NCBI RefSeq assembly: GCF_963931675.1
Contig: NZ_OZ007039.1
Location: 2,083,806 to 2,147,805, forward strand
From: an uncultured Alistipes sp.
GTDB lineage: Bacteria; Bacteroidota; Bacteroidia; Bacteroidales; Rikenellaceae
DNA: 64,000 nucleotides
Reading direction: 5' to 3'
The notes under the pieces are model-generated. The model worked only from the letters and a program-made list of their open reading frames with translations, did not search any database and was not told where the DNA came from. Below, one piece after another: positions 9,041 to 16,583 of this stretch. Position 1 is the stretch's first letter; each line of letters opens with the position of its first letter. Position numbers and translations under genes: made by a program.

Positions 9041-9178
9041 TCTTCCTCTCCTCTCCTCTCCTCTTTCTCTCTTCTTCTCTCCCTTTTTCTCTCGACTCCT
9101 CATCCTCTCTCTGGACCATCCCTGGCCCTTCCCTTCTCTTTGGCCTCTCTCTGGTCTCTCCCTCCCTGGCCCCCTTCT
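9041..9178 (-). repeat. Purine-rich tract with (CCTCT)4 microsatellite
   Basis: The plus strand is almost all C and T from 9041 to about 9178, so the nadC-sulfatase transcript would carry a long GA-rich leader. It includes four exact CCTCT units at 9045-9064 and further CTCTCT runs. It lies between the nadC stop and the sulfatase start. Confidence 0.9.
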
Positions 9179-10031
9179 ATTCGCAGGCCTTGAGCGACAT
9201 GTCAAGCGAGCGGATCTGGTGGGTCAGCGCCCCCACGGAGATGAAGTCCACACCGCAGGCGGCATATTCGCGCAGCGTGTCGAGCGTGATGCCGCCGCTG
9301 GATTCGGTTTCACAGCGCCCGGCGACCTTTTCGACGGCCCGGCGCGTCATCTCGGGTGTGAAGTTGTCGAACATGATGCGGTCGACACCTCCTGCGGCAA
9401 ATACCTCGTCGATGTCCTCCAGCGTGCGGACCTCACACTCGATCGGCAGATCCTTGCCCTTGGCCTTCAGATACTCGCGGGCTCCGGTAATGGCCTGGCG
9501 GATGCCTCCGGCGAAGTCGATGTGGTTGTCCTTGAGCAGGATCATGTCGAAGAGGCCCATACGGTGGTTCTCGCCGCCGCCCAGCTTCACGGCCATCTTG
9601 TCCAGTACGCGCATCCCGGGCGTGGTCTTGCGCGTGTCGAGAACCTTGGTGTGGAGCCCTTCGAGCTGCTTGACGTAGACGGCGGTCTGGGTGGCCACGC
9701 CGCTCATGCGCTGCATGATGTTCAGCAGGATGCGCTCGGCCTGCAGCAGCGAGCGCAGGCGTCCCGAGACGTAGAAGGCCACGTCACCGGGTTTCACGCG
9801 GTCTCCGTCGTTGAGCACCTGCTCGAAACGCATTTCGGGATCCAGCCGGTGCAGGACGATCTGCGCGATCTCGATGCCGGCGATCACGCCCTCCTGTTTG
9901 CACAGCAGGCGCATACGGCCGTGTTCGTCGGCCGGGATGCAGCAGAGCGACGTGTGGTCGCCGTCGCCGATATCCTCCTTGATGCAGAGTTCGATCAGTT
10001 CGTCCACAAAGGGTTTGTATTCGGGTTTCAT
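9177..10031 (-). CDS. nadC: Nicotinate-nucleotide pyrophosphorylase (quinolinate phosphoribosyltransferase)
   Basis: A 284-residue enzyme making nicotinate mononucleotide from quinolinate and PRPP in de novo NAD synthesis. Landmarks are IKEDIGDGDHTS near the N-terminus, ERILLNIMQRMSGVAT, the PRPP/quinolinate-binding DTRKTTPGMR, GGGENHRMGLFDMILLKDNH and the C-terminal SSGGITLD and ISVGALTH. Length is normal. A TAACTTTG element lies upstream inside a perfect 9-bp inverted repeat. It is followed at a distance of 159 nt by the LtaS-like gene on the same strand. nadE, encoded at 21092, acts two steps later. Confidence 0.95.
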   Translation of the reverse strand: MKPEYKPFVDELIELCIKEDIGDGDHTSLCCIPADEHGRMRLLCKQEGVIAGIEIAQIVLHRLDPEMRFEQVLNDGDRVKPGDVAFYVSGRLRSLLQAERILLNIMQRMSGVATQTAVYVKQLEGLHTKVLDTRKTTPGMRVLDKMAVKLGGGENHRMGLFDMILLKDNHIDFAGGIRQAITGAREYLKAKGKDLPIECEVRTLEDIDEVFAAGGVDRIMFDNFTPEMTRRAVEKVAGRCETESSGGITLDTLREYAACGVDFISVGALTHQIRSLDMSLKACE

Positions 10032-10052
10032 CTTTCGTGCTTGTTTAATGGT

Positions 10053-10084
10053 TTTGCCTGCAAAGTTAACACTTCGCAGGCAAA
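10053..10084 (-). promoter_or_regulatory. nadC promoter -7 element within an inverted repeat
   Basis: TAACTTTG on the minus strand (10061-10068) is the Bacteroidetes -7 consensus. It is framed by TTTGCCTGC (10053-10061) and GCAGGCAAA (10076-10084), perfect 9-bp arms with a 14-nt loop, which could be an operator. No clear -33 element sits at the usual distance. Confidence 0.5.
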
Positions 10085-10101
10085 CTCCATCCCCGTGAGG
10101 A

Positions 10102-10641
10102 CTATTTTTTTACCAGCAGCCGCCCCTCGTACTCCATGCGGTAGGTTCCCAGCTTCGGGACGTCGCACGTGAAGCTCATCCGGCAGACAATCTCGTCGAT
10201 CGCCCCCTCGACCTCGGTCAGCGTGTACGAAGGCATGTCCTGGTAGCTGTAACCGCCGCCCACCTGATTCGGGAGCCGGACCTGCGGTATGAGGCTCTCC
10301 GACGAGAAGGAGAGCGAAGCTCCCTCGCCTCCGGTGTAGGGGATGCGGTAGATGCGCATGTCCAGTTGGGGCATCTTTTCGGCAAAACGCGTCTGGTGCA
10401 TGTAGATGACCAGCGTTTCGCGGTCGCCGGCAAACTCGAACCAGGCTTCCGGGTCTGTGAAGACGTTGCCCTCCGAATCGGTCACCTTGGCCGTTCCGTA
10501 GAAGTGCATGTTGTCGCTTGTGAAGACCCCGTCGACGATCGAGGGGTTGCTCGTCGCGTACTGGATGCCTTCGTCGGCATCGTCGTTGCAGGCAGCCAGC
10601 GCAAGGGCCGCCAGGCTCATCATCAGCAGTTTTTTCAGCAT
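10102..10641 (-). CDS. Small exported lipoprotein, partner of the TonB-dependent receptor
   Basis: A 179-residue protein with a lipoprotein signal ending LALAAC (lipid Cys18). The mature part is predicted rich in beta strands (YGTAKV, LVIYMHQ, YRMEYEGRLLVK), reminiscent of calycin-like barrels in Bacteroidales, but I cannot assign a family. The ATG lies 1 nt after the stop of the upstream TonB-dependent receptor gene, so the two are co-expressed. That pairing suggests a surface or periplasmic binding partner for the receptor's ligand. This is context, not homology. ATTTTTTTACCAGC lies at its 3' end, with no clear hairpin. Confidence 0.7.
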   Translation of the reverse strand: MLKKLLMMSLAALALAACNDDADEGIQYATSNPSIVDGVFTSDNMHFYGTAKVTDSEGNVFTDPEAWFEFAGDRETLVIYMHQTRFAEKMPQLDMRIYRIPYTGGEGASLSFSSESLIPQVRLPNQVGGGYSYQDMPSYTLTEVEGAIDEIVCRMSFTCDVPKLGTYRMEYEGRLLVKK

Positions 10642-10642
10642 G

Positions 10643-12910
10643 TCATTGAAAGTTTAGGGTGAATGTGACGCCGAAGGTCCGGGGTCGTCCGCGCTGGACG
10701 AACTCGTGTTCTATCGACTTGAAATAGAATACGTTGTAGACTGATCCCGTGAGGTTGCGGCCCCACACGCCGATCGACCAGCGGCGGTGTTCCAGCCGCA
10801 CGGTGGCGTTCAGGAGGGCATAAAAGGGTTCCGTGAGGGAGTTCTCCTCGTTCCAGGCGATCGTTCCGGCGCCCTGCACCCCGGCCTGCAGGACCACGTC
10901 GCCCAGCCAGTCGACGCCCGTCGGGCGGCTCCACGTCGCCGTGGCCGCAAAGGTGTGTTCCGGAGCGTAGGGGACGCGCTTCCCGGCGTAGTCCTCCTGC
11001 CCGCTGCGGTAACGCAGGAACCTGGCATCGGTGTAGCCGTAGTTGAGGTTGAGGTCCAGGTCGCGCCAGGGCGAGAACTGCAGCGAGAGCTCGGCGCCGC
11101 GGCTTCGCGTGCGGCCCGCATTGGCCATCATGCGGCCGGTGGTCTGACCCTCGGGGAAGACGGTCAGCTGCTGGTCGCGTACCTCGATCCAGAAGAGGGC
11201 GAAATCGCCCCGTACGGCACCCTCCATGCACGAGAAGTGGCCTCCGAATTCGAAATTCCAGCTGTATTCCGGGCGGTAGGACATCCGGTCGGGATCCTCC
11301 TCGGCGACGCCCGAGATCATCATCGCCTGCAGTTTCTCCTGCAGCAGGTCCGAGAACATCTGCGTGTTGAATCCCCCGGCCTTGTATCCCCGCGAGACGG
11401 AGAGGTAGAGGTTGCGCGTTGGGTCGAAGGCGTACATCACCGAGACCTTGGGCAGCAACTCCAGGTAGGAGTGCGCCAGATCTCCCGTATCGTCGATCGA
11501 GATGCTTTGGGGGGTCGGGGCGTTGCCGTTGACGCTGAGCGTATAGTTCAGCTCTGTGCGGCTGCGGTAGCGGAGCTGCGTGCGTTCGAAGTCGGCGCGC
11601 AGCCCGGCGGTCAGGTGCCAGCGTCCCAGCCGCAGGCGCGATTCGTGGTAGAGCGCCGCGCCCCAGGCCGGCATCCGGAACCGCGACGAAAGCGGCAGCT
11701 CCTCGGCGTCGATCTCGTAGCGGAGCAGGTCGGGCATCCGGTTGGCATTGTCGAGGATCAGCCGCTCGATGCCCGTGCGTTTGAAGTTCACCGGGGCATC
11801 CATCCGCTGGTGGCGGTAGAAGGCGAAGGCCCCGAAGAGCCATCCGTAACGCTCCCTGCCCCGCGAACGGAAGACCAGATCCTCGGTCAGGGCGTGTTCG
11901 CGGATGGCCTGACGCAACGTGAAGTAGGAGAGCGGCGTAAAGTCCTGGTCGAGCGTCATCGCATCGTCGGTGTACTGGTAGCTGGTGATCGACGAGACGC
12001 TGTACCGCGCGGCGTCGTAGCGCACGGTGAGCCCGTCGCTGATCGACGTGCGGAGATAGGAGCAGGGGTCATTGTAAGCAATTTGCCCGGGACGGAGGAT
12101 CGTTTCGCCCCCCTCGACGATCGCTTCGCCGGCGTAGGCGTAGGGGTAGCCGCCCTGTTCGAGCCGCGCGAGTGCGAGCGTGTTGTCGAGGCGCAGCCCC
12201 CGACGGTTGTCCCACTGTATCTTCCAGCGACCCCCGGCCTGCCACTCCCGGTCGCAGGTCTTGTGGGTGTATTCGTTCTCGAAAAAGCCGTCCGAGCGGG
12301 TGTAGAAGCCCGTTACGGAGCATCCTACGTCGGGCAGCGGGCGGTAATAGGTCGAGGCCCTGAGGCGCAGCGTGTTGCCGCTGCCGTATTCGGCCAGTGC
12401 GCGCACCCCTTCGTAGGTGAGCGGCGAAAGGGTGTAGACATTCACCACACCGCCCATCGTGTTGCGCCCGTAGAGGGTCGATTGCGGACCGCGCAGTACC
12501 TCGATGCGTTCGATGTCGGCCAGTTCGGTGTCGAAGGCGTTCTTGTTCAGCAGCGGTACGTTGTCGACGTTCAGTCCGATGACCGGCTGGTCGATGCGCG
12601 CCCCGAGTCCCCGCACGTAGATCGACGAGGTCATGCGCGACCCGTAGTCCGGGGCGTGGAAGTTCGGCACGGCGAGCGAGATCTCCTTCAGGGCCGAGAT
12701 GCCTCCGCGCGTGACGGCCCGGCTGCCGAGGATCGTCGATGCCACGGCCGTCGACCGCAGCACCGGGCCCTGCTTGATGGCCGTCACCTGTACGCGGTCG
12801 ACCGTGATCGTCGTGTCGGCACGTTCCGCGTCCGGTTCGTCGGCGGCAATGCCCCGCCCCGGGACCGGAAGGCCCAGCAGCAACAGAAGAAGGATCGGGC
12901 GGAAGGACAT
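10643..12910 (-). CDS. TonB-dependent outer-membrane receptor
   Basis: A 755-residue outer-membrane receptor with an N-terminal signal sequence. The plug domain (about 40-165) has SIYVRGLGARIDQPV and IERIEVLRGPQSTLYGRNTMGGVVNV, and the beta-barrel extends to the terminal TFGVTFTLNF with a final aromatic residue. It has no N-terminal carboxypeptidase-like domain and no SusD partner, so it is not a SusC-type glycan importer. The layout resembles receptors for siderophores, vitamins or other small ligands. SVSRGYKAGGFNTQMF in the barrel is typical of the family. The ligand is unknown. A lipoprotein gene follows after 1 nt. Confidence 0.88.
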   Translation of the reverse strand: MSFRPILLLLLLGLPVPGRGIAADEPDAERADTTITVDRVQVTAIKQGPVLRSTAVASTILGSRAVTRGGISALKEISLAVPNFHAPDYGSRMTSSIYVRGLGARIDQPVIGLNVDNVPLLNKNAFDTELADIERIEVLRGPQSTLYGRNTMGGVVNVYTLSPLTYEGVRALAEYGSGNTLRLRASTYYRPLPDVGCSVTGFYTRSDGFFENEYTHKTCDREWQAGGRWKIQWDNRRGLRLDNTLALARLEQGGYPYAYAGEAIVEGGETILRPGQIAYNDPCSYLRTSISDGLTVRYDAARYSVSSITSYQYTDDAMTLDQDFTPLSYFTLRQAIREHALTEDLVFRSRGRERYGWLFGAFAFYRHQRMDAPVNFKRTGIERLILDNANRMPDLLRYEIDAEELPLSSRFRMPAWGAALYHESRLRLGRWHLTAGLRADFERTQLRYRSRTELNYTLSVNGNAPTPQSISIDDTGDLAHSYLELLPKVSVMYAFDPTRNLYLSVSRGYKAGGFNTQMFSDLLQEKLQAMMISGVAEEDPDRMSYRPEYSWNFEFGGHFSCMEGAVRGDFALFWIEVRDQQLTVFPEGQTTGRMMANAGRTRSRGAELSLQFSPWRDLDLNLNYGYTDARFLRYRSGQEDYAGKRVPYAPEHTFAATATWSRPTGVDWLGDVVLQAGVQGAGTIAWNEENSLTEPFYALLNATVRLEHRRWSIGVWGRNLTGSVYNVFYFKSIEHEFVQRGRPRTFGVTFTLNFQ

Positions 12911-12945
12911 CGTGTATCCGGGAGATGTTGGGTTTGTTTCGCCTG

Positions 12946-12953
12946 CAAAGATA
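12946..12953 (-). promoter_or_regulatory. Candidate -7 element for the TonB-dependent receptor operon
   Basis: TATCTTTG on the minus strand, 35 nt before the receptor ATG, matches TANNTTTG exactly. No good -33 element is seen. Confidence 0.45.
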
Positions 12954-12975
12954 GGCTTTTATTCCGAATGGCGCA

Positions 12976-13449
12976 TCATTCGTGGTGGTAGGGTTCGTTG
13001 TTGAGGATCGTGAAGGCCCGGTAGATCTGTTCGGCGAAGATGGCCCGCACGATCTGGTGCGAGAAGGTCATGCGCGAAAGCGACAACTGCGCATCGGCCC
13101 GGGCGTAGACCTCGTCGGAGAATCCGTAGGGGCCGCCGATCACCAGTACGAGGCGCTTCACGCCGCTGTTCATCCGTTTCTGCAGCCACAGCGCGAACTC
13201 CACCGAGCGGTACTCCGCGCCCCGTTCGTCGAGCAGGGTCACGTAGTCGCCTTCCGTGAGCTGGCGCAGGATGGCTTCGCCTTCGGCCGTGCGTTGTTGC
13301 TTGATGCTCAGGCTCTTCGTGTTGCGCACGTCGGGCAGGGTCGTCACGGCGAAGCGGCAGTAGCGGTTTACCCGTCGGGCGTAGAGTTCGACCAGCGAGG
13401 CGATCTCCTGCGAATCGGTTTTGCCGATGACGATCAGTTCGATGTTCAT
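12976..13449 (-). CDS. rlmH: 23S rRNA pseudouridine-1915 N3-methyltransferase
   Basis: A 157-residue SPOUT-class enzyme that methylates pseudouridine 1915 of helix 69 in the assembled ribosome. It has the RlmH start MNIELIVIGKT, the SAM-binding knot segments LVIGGPYGFSDEV and LSLSRMTFSHQIVRAIFAEQIYRAFTI, and the normal ending NNEPYHHE. Length is standard. It lies downstream of the degenerate GH2 gene on the same strand (74-nt gap) and upstream of the receptor gene. Confidence 0.96.
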   Translation of the reverse strand: MNIELIVIGKTDSQEIASLVELYARRVNRYCRFAVTTLPDVRNTKSLSIKQQRTAEGEAILRQLTEGDYVTLLDERGAEYRSVEFALWLQKRMNSGVKRLVLVIGGPYGFSDEVYARADAQLSLSRMTFSHQIVRAIFAEQIYRAFTILNNEPYHHE

Positions 13450-13523
13450 ATCACCCGTTTTTTTTGTATGCTCCTCGTTCTCATCCGCACTTCGTTCTCA
13501 TCCGCTCCTTCGGGGGCCGGGCG

Positions 13524-14873
13524 TCAGAGGTCGCTGTTCCACTCCCCGGCGGCGTCGCCGTAGATCACCGGACGCGACTTCTCTACCGACTTGAGCCACT
13601 CGTAGGCCTTGTACATGTTGTATCCGTTGCCCGAGGGGGATCCCAGTTCGTAGGCGATGACGCAGGTGAAGTTCCGCGAACGGTAGTACATCGACTTCAC
13701 CCGTTCGAGATATTCGTCGACCAGGGCCGGGTCGTTCGAAGGGGTGCCGCCCACACGTCGGTCGTCGCGCCGCTCCGGCGCCGAAATTGCCGCGCAGTCG
13801 ATGACGTAAAGGCCCAGTTCGTCGCACAGTTCGTAGAACCAGGCTGGTTGCGGGCAGCTCGGACAGATCGTATTTTTGCCCTTGGACTTCAGGGACTTGA
13901 GCTCCGAAAGGGTGGTTTTGCGGTCCGCGGCGGCATTGTACTCAGCCCGGACGAGCTGCAACTCCCTGCCCAGGCGCATGAGCCGCCCGTCGACGAACTC
14001 CGTCTTTCCGAATCCGATCTTCAGCGGCATGTACTCCTTGTAGACGCCGTTGCGGCGCGTGAAGAGCATCACGCGGTAGAGCGGCGGGTTTTTGCTCCCG
14101 GCCTCCCACTTGTTCGCATAGGTGCCGTAGATGAAGGGCGTGTAGCGCACCGTATCGGTCGAGCGTCCGGGGATGGTGATCTCCGTCATGTTGAATTCGA
14201 GCAGTTTGCCCTGCGGCGAGTAGATGTCGTAGCCCACGGTGACGGGTTCGTCGTAGTTGTAGGCGTTGCAGGCGACGATCTTCAGGTCGAGCATTCCGAA
14301 GTCGCGGCCCAGCGAGTCGGGTACGAGGGCGATTTCGAAATCGGCGATCGAACGCTTGTTCTGATAATAGAGGTAGCTGTTTTCGAAGAACGGGCGTGTG
14401 GTTCCCGTTGCGTCGATCGGCAGCCGACGGGCGTGCATCAGTACCCGGAACGTGTTGACTCCCTGGTGGATGTAGGGCGTGAGATCGAATTCCGAGGGGG
14501 TCAGCGCATCGTTTACCTCGCCTACGGGCCGGTCGTTGAGCCAGAGCGAGTAGCCCGCCCCCGGATTTTCGAGATGCAGGAAGACCCGTCCATCGGTCCA
14601 CTCGAAGGGGATTTCGACCTTTGCGCCGTAAAATGCCGAAATGTCGCCCGACGATTCGGTGATCAGCTCCGGGCGGAAGGCCATCCAGTAGCCTCCGGCT
14701 TCGCGGTTGCGGGCATCGGCGTCGTGGCGGGCGTTGTAGGGGACCACTTCGGTGCGGTAGATCCGGCCGCCTTCGGCCAGCGGAACGGGTGTGGATTCCT
14801 CCAGTCCCGGGATCTGGGCCGCAGCCGTCAGCGTGCAGGCTGCCAGGGCAGCCGTCCATATCGTTCGTTTCAT
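13524..14873 (-). CDS. Degenerate, truncated GH2 (LacZ-like) protein, probably not an active glycosidase
   Basis: A 449-residue exported protein (signal MKRTIWTAALAACTLTAAAQ). It has a GH2 sugar-binding jelly-roll (about 40-190), a GH2 Ig-like domain (about 195-300) and the start of a GH2 barrel (about 305-449). YELCDELGLYVID is the LacZ-type barrel motif, but the acid/base motif LGNESG is LGSPSG here, so the catalytic Glu is lost. The DEAN motif reads DCAA and the RxSHYP motif is CPSCPQP. The half of the barrel with the nucleophile Glu is absent. No frameshift is apparent, and the frame is clean and has its own promoter, so a binding or scaffold role is more likely than decay. Confidence 0.8.
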   Translation of the reverse strand: MKRTIWTAALAACTLTAAAQIPGLEESTPVPLAEGGRIYRTEVVPYNARHDADARNREAGGYWMAFRPELITESSGDISAFYGAKVEIPFEWTDGRVFLHLENPGAGYSLWLNDRPVGEVNDALTPSEFDLTPYIHQGVNTFRVLMHARRLPIDATGTTRPFFENSYLYYQNKRSIADFEIALVPDSLGRDFGMLDLKIVACNAYNYDEPVTVGYDIYSPQGKLLEFNMTEITIPGRSTDTVRYTPFIYGTYANKWEAGSKNPPLYRVMLFTRRNGVYKEYMPLKIGFGKTEFVDGRLMRLGRELQLVRAEYNAAADRKTTLSELKSLKSKGKNTICPSCPQPAWFYELCDELGLYVIDCAAISAPERRDDRRVGGTPSNDPALVDEYLERVKSMYYRSRNFTCVIAYELGSPSGNGYNMYKAYEWLKSVEKSRPVIYGDAAGEWNSDL

Positions 14874-14898
14874 CGTGTACTGGGTTGTATAACTCGGA

Positions 14899-14928
14899 CA
14901 AAGGTACTTTTTTTTTGCCAAATCGCAA
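14899..14928 (-). promoter_or_regulatory. Promoter of the GH2-like gene
   Basis: On the minus strand TTTG (14925-14928) and TACCTTTG (14899-14906) are 18 nt apart, 25 nt before the GH2 ATG. The element is interlocked with the divergent asnS promoter. Confidence 0.6.
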
Positions 14929-14944
14929 ATTATGGCTAACTTTG
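14913..14944 (+). promoter_or_regulatory. Promoter of asnS
   Basis: TTTTG (14913-14917) and TAACTTTG (14937-14944) are 19 nt apart, an exact Bacteroidetes promoter. Transcription would begin near 14951, which favours the asnS start at 14976 over the ATG at 14958. Confidence 0.65.
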
Positions 14945-14975
14945 TCAATTCAGAAAAATGTGTGAACTGAAATCT

Positions 14976-16364
14976 ATGAAAACGCAGAGAATCGCTGAAA
15001 TCCTGAAATCGGGAGCCGTGGATACCGACATCGTCGTCAAAGGTTGGGTGCGCACCAAGCGCGGGAACAAGAATGTGGCGTTCATCGCCCTGAACGACGG
15101 GTCGTGCGTGAACAACATACAGGTCGTGGTCGACCTGGCCAAGATCGCCGAAGAGCAACTCAAACCCATCACCACGGGAGCCTGCATCCGCGTCGACGGA
15201 CGGCTGGTGGCCTCCCCGGGCGCCGGGCAGGGCGTCGAGGTGCAGGCCGGGCGGATCGAGATCTACGGCACGGCCGATCCCGAGACCTATCCCCTGCAGA
15301 AGAAGGGGCACTCGCTGGAGTTCCTGCGTGACATCGCCTACCTGCGTCCCCGGACCAATACCTTCGGAGCCGTGCTGCGCATCCGTCACGCTATGGCCTA
15401 CGCCATCCACGAGTACTTCAACAACCACGGGTTCTACTATTTCCATACGCCGATCATCACCGCCTCGGACTGCGAAGGCGCCGGGGCGATGTTCCAGGTC
15501 ACGACCCTCGACCTGAACAACCTCCCGAAGACCGAGGAGGGCAAGGTCGACTATACGCAGGATTTCTTCGGCAAGTCGTGCAACCTGACCGTCTCGGGGC
15601 AGCTCGAAGGTGAACTGGGCGCCCTCTCGCTGGGCCGCATCTACACCTTCGGCCCGACGTTCCGCGCCGAGAATTCGAACACCCCGCGCCATGCGTCGGA
15701 GTTCTGGATGATCGAGCCCGAGGCCGCGTTCTACGACCTGGAGGATAACATGGAGCTGGCCGAGGATTTCCTGAAGTACCTCATCCAGTACGCTTTGGAC
15801 CACTGCATGGAGGACCTCGAATTCATGAACAAGATGTGGGACAAGGGCCTGCTCGACCGACTCAAGTTCGTGCTGCACAACGACTTCAAACGCCTTGACT
15901 ACACCGAGGGCATCGAGATCCTCAAGGCTTCGGGCCGCAAGTTCGAATTCCCCTGCGACTGGGGCTGCGACCTGCAGTCGGAGCACGAACGCTACCTCGT
16001 GGAGGAGCACTTCAAGCGCCCGGTGATCCTGATCAACTACCCGAAGGAGATCAAGGCCTTCTACATGAAGCAGAACGACGACGGCAAGACCGTGCGTGCC
16101 ATGGACGTCCTCTTCCCGGGCATCGGCGAGATCATCGGCGGCTCGGAGCGTGAGGCCGACTACGAGAAGCTGAACCGCCGCGTCAAGGAGCTCGGCATGA
16201 ACGAACGCGAACTGTGGTGGTATCTCGATACGCGCCGCTGGGGATCGGCGCCCCACTCGGGATTCGGCCTGGGATTCGACCGCCTGCTGCTGTTCGTGAC
16301 CGGTCTGACGAACATCCGCGACGTCCAGCCCTTCCCGCGCACGCCACAGCACGCCGATTTCTAA
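14976..16364 (+). CDS. asnS: Asparaginyl-tRNA synthetase
   Basis: A 462-residue class IIb aminoacyl-tRNA synthetase that charges tRNA-Asn directly. It has the N-terminal OB-fold anticodon domain ([24 protein letters not shown]), class II motif 2 around [25 protein letters not shown] and motif 3 [12 protein letters not shown], ending in [10 protein letters not shown]. The start [13 protein letters not shown] matches the family start; an ATG six codons upstream (14958) is less likely because the promoter at 14937 would leave almost no leader. It is transcribed divergently from the GH2-like gene. Confidence 0.96.
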   Translation: MKTQRIAEILKSGAVDTDIVVKGWVRTKRGNKNVAFIALNDGSCVNNIQVVVDLAKIAEEQLKPITTGACIRVDGRLVASPGAGQGVEVQAGRIEIYGTADPETYPLQKKGHSLEFLRDIAYLRPRTNTFGAVLRIRHAMAYAIHEYFNNHGFYYFHTPIITASDCEGAGAMFQVTTLDLNNLPKTEEGKVDYTQDFFGKSCNLTVSGQLEGELGALSLGRIYTFGPTFRAENSNTPRHASEFWMIEPEAAFYDLEDNMELAEDFLKYLIQYALDHCMEDLEFMNKMWDKGLLDRLKFVLHNDFKRLDYTEGIEILKASGRKFEFPCDWGCDLQSEHERYLVEEHFKRPVILINYPKEIKAFYMKQNDDGKTVRAMDVLFPGIGEIIGGSEREADYEKLNRRVKELGMNERELWWYLDTRRWGSAPHSGFGLGFDRLLLFVTGLTNIRDVQPFPRTPQHADF

Positions 16365-16504
16365 ACCGTTTGCGAACCGTGGCACCGGATGGCAGAATCC
16401 GCGCCGCCCGGCGTCGAGATTTTCGGGGTGGCGTCCGGTCGTGAGCGGACTGGTGCCTCCCGGAACGCCGGGTGGGATGGTGAGCCCCGAACGTGTGATG
16501 AACC

Positions 16505-16532
16505 GTGCGACCCGAACTTGTGCGACCCGAAC
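16505..16532. repeat. Direct repeat GTGCGACCCGAAC, two copies
   Basis: Two exact 13-bp copies at 16505-16517 and 16520-16532 (15-bp period), with a third partial copy after, in the 219-bp asnS-rpoN gap. The rest of the gap is GC-rich and holds no recognisable gene or terminator. Confidence 0.7.
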
Positions 16533-16583
16533 CCGAATGTGAAGGAACCCAAGTAAGAAGCTGATTCTTAATTTGGATTCAAT

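Noticed and set aside
9018-9119. N-terminal extension of the LtaS-like protein through the purine tract
   Set aside because: It would be a 34-residue Arg/Glu-rich run ahead of the first membrane segment and comes from simple repeat DNA; kept only as a slippage possibility in the findings.
13524-14873. Treating the GH2-like gene as a pseudogene broken by frameshift
   Set aside because: The 74 nt after its stop do not continue a GH2 barrel in any frame that I can see before rlmH starts, and the substitutions in motifs predate any truncation.
13464-14939. 491-codon plus-strand frame opposite the GH2-like gene
   Set aside because: Antisense shadow with no motifs; ends inside the asnS leader.
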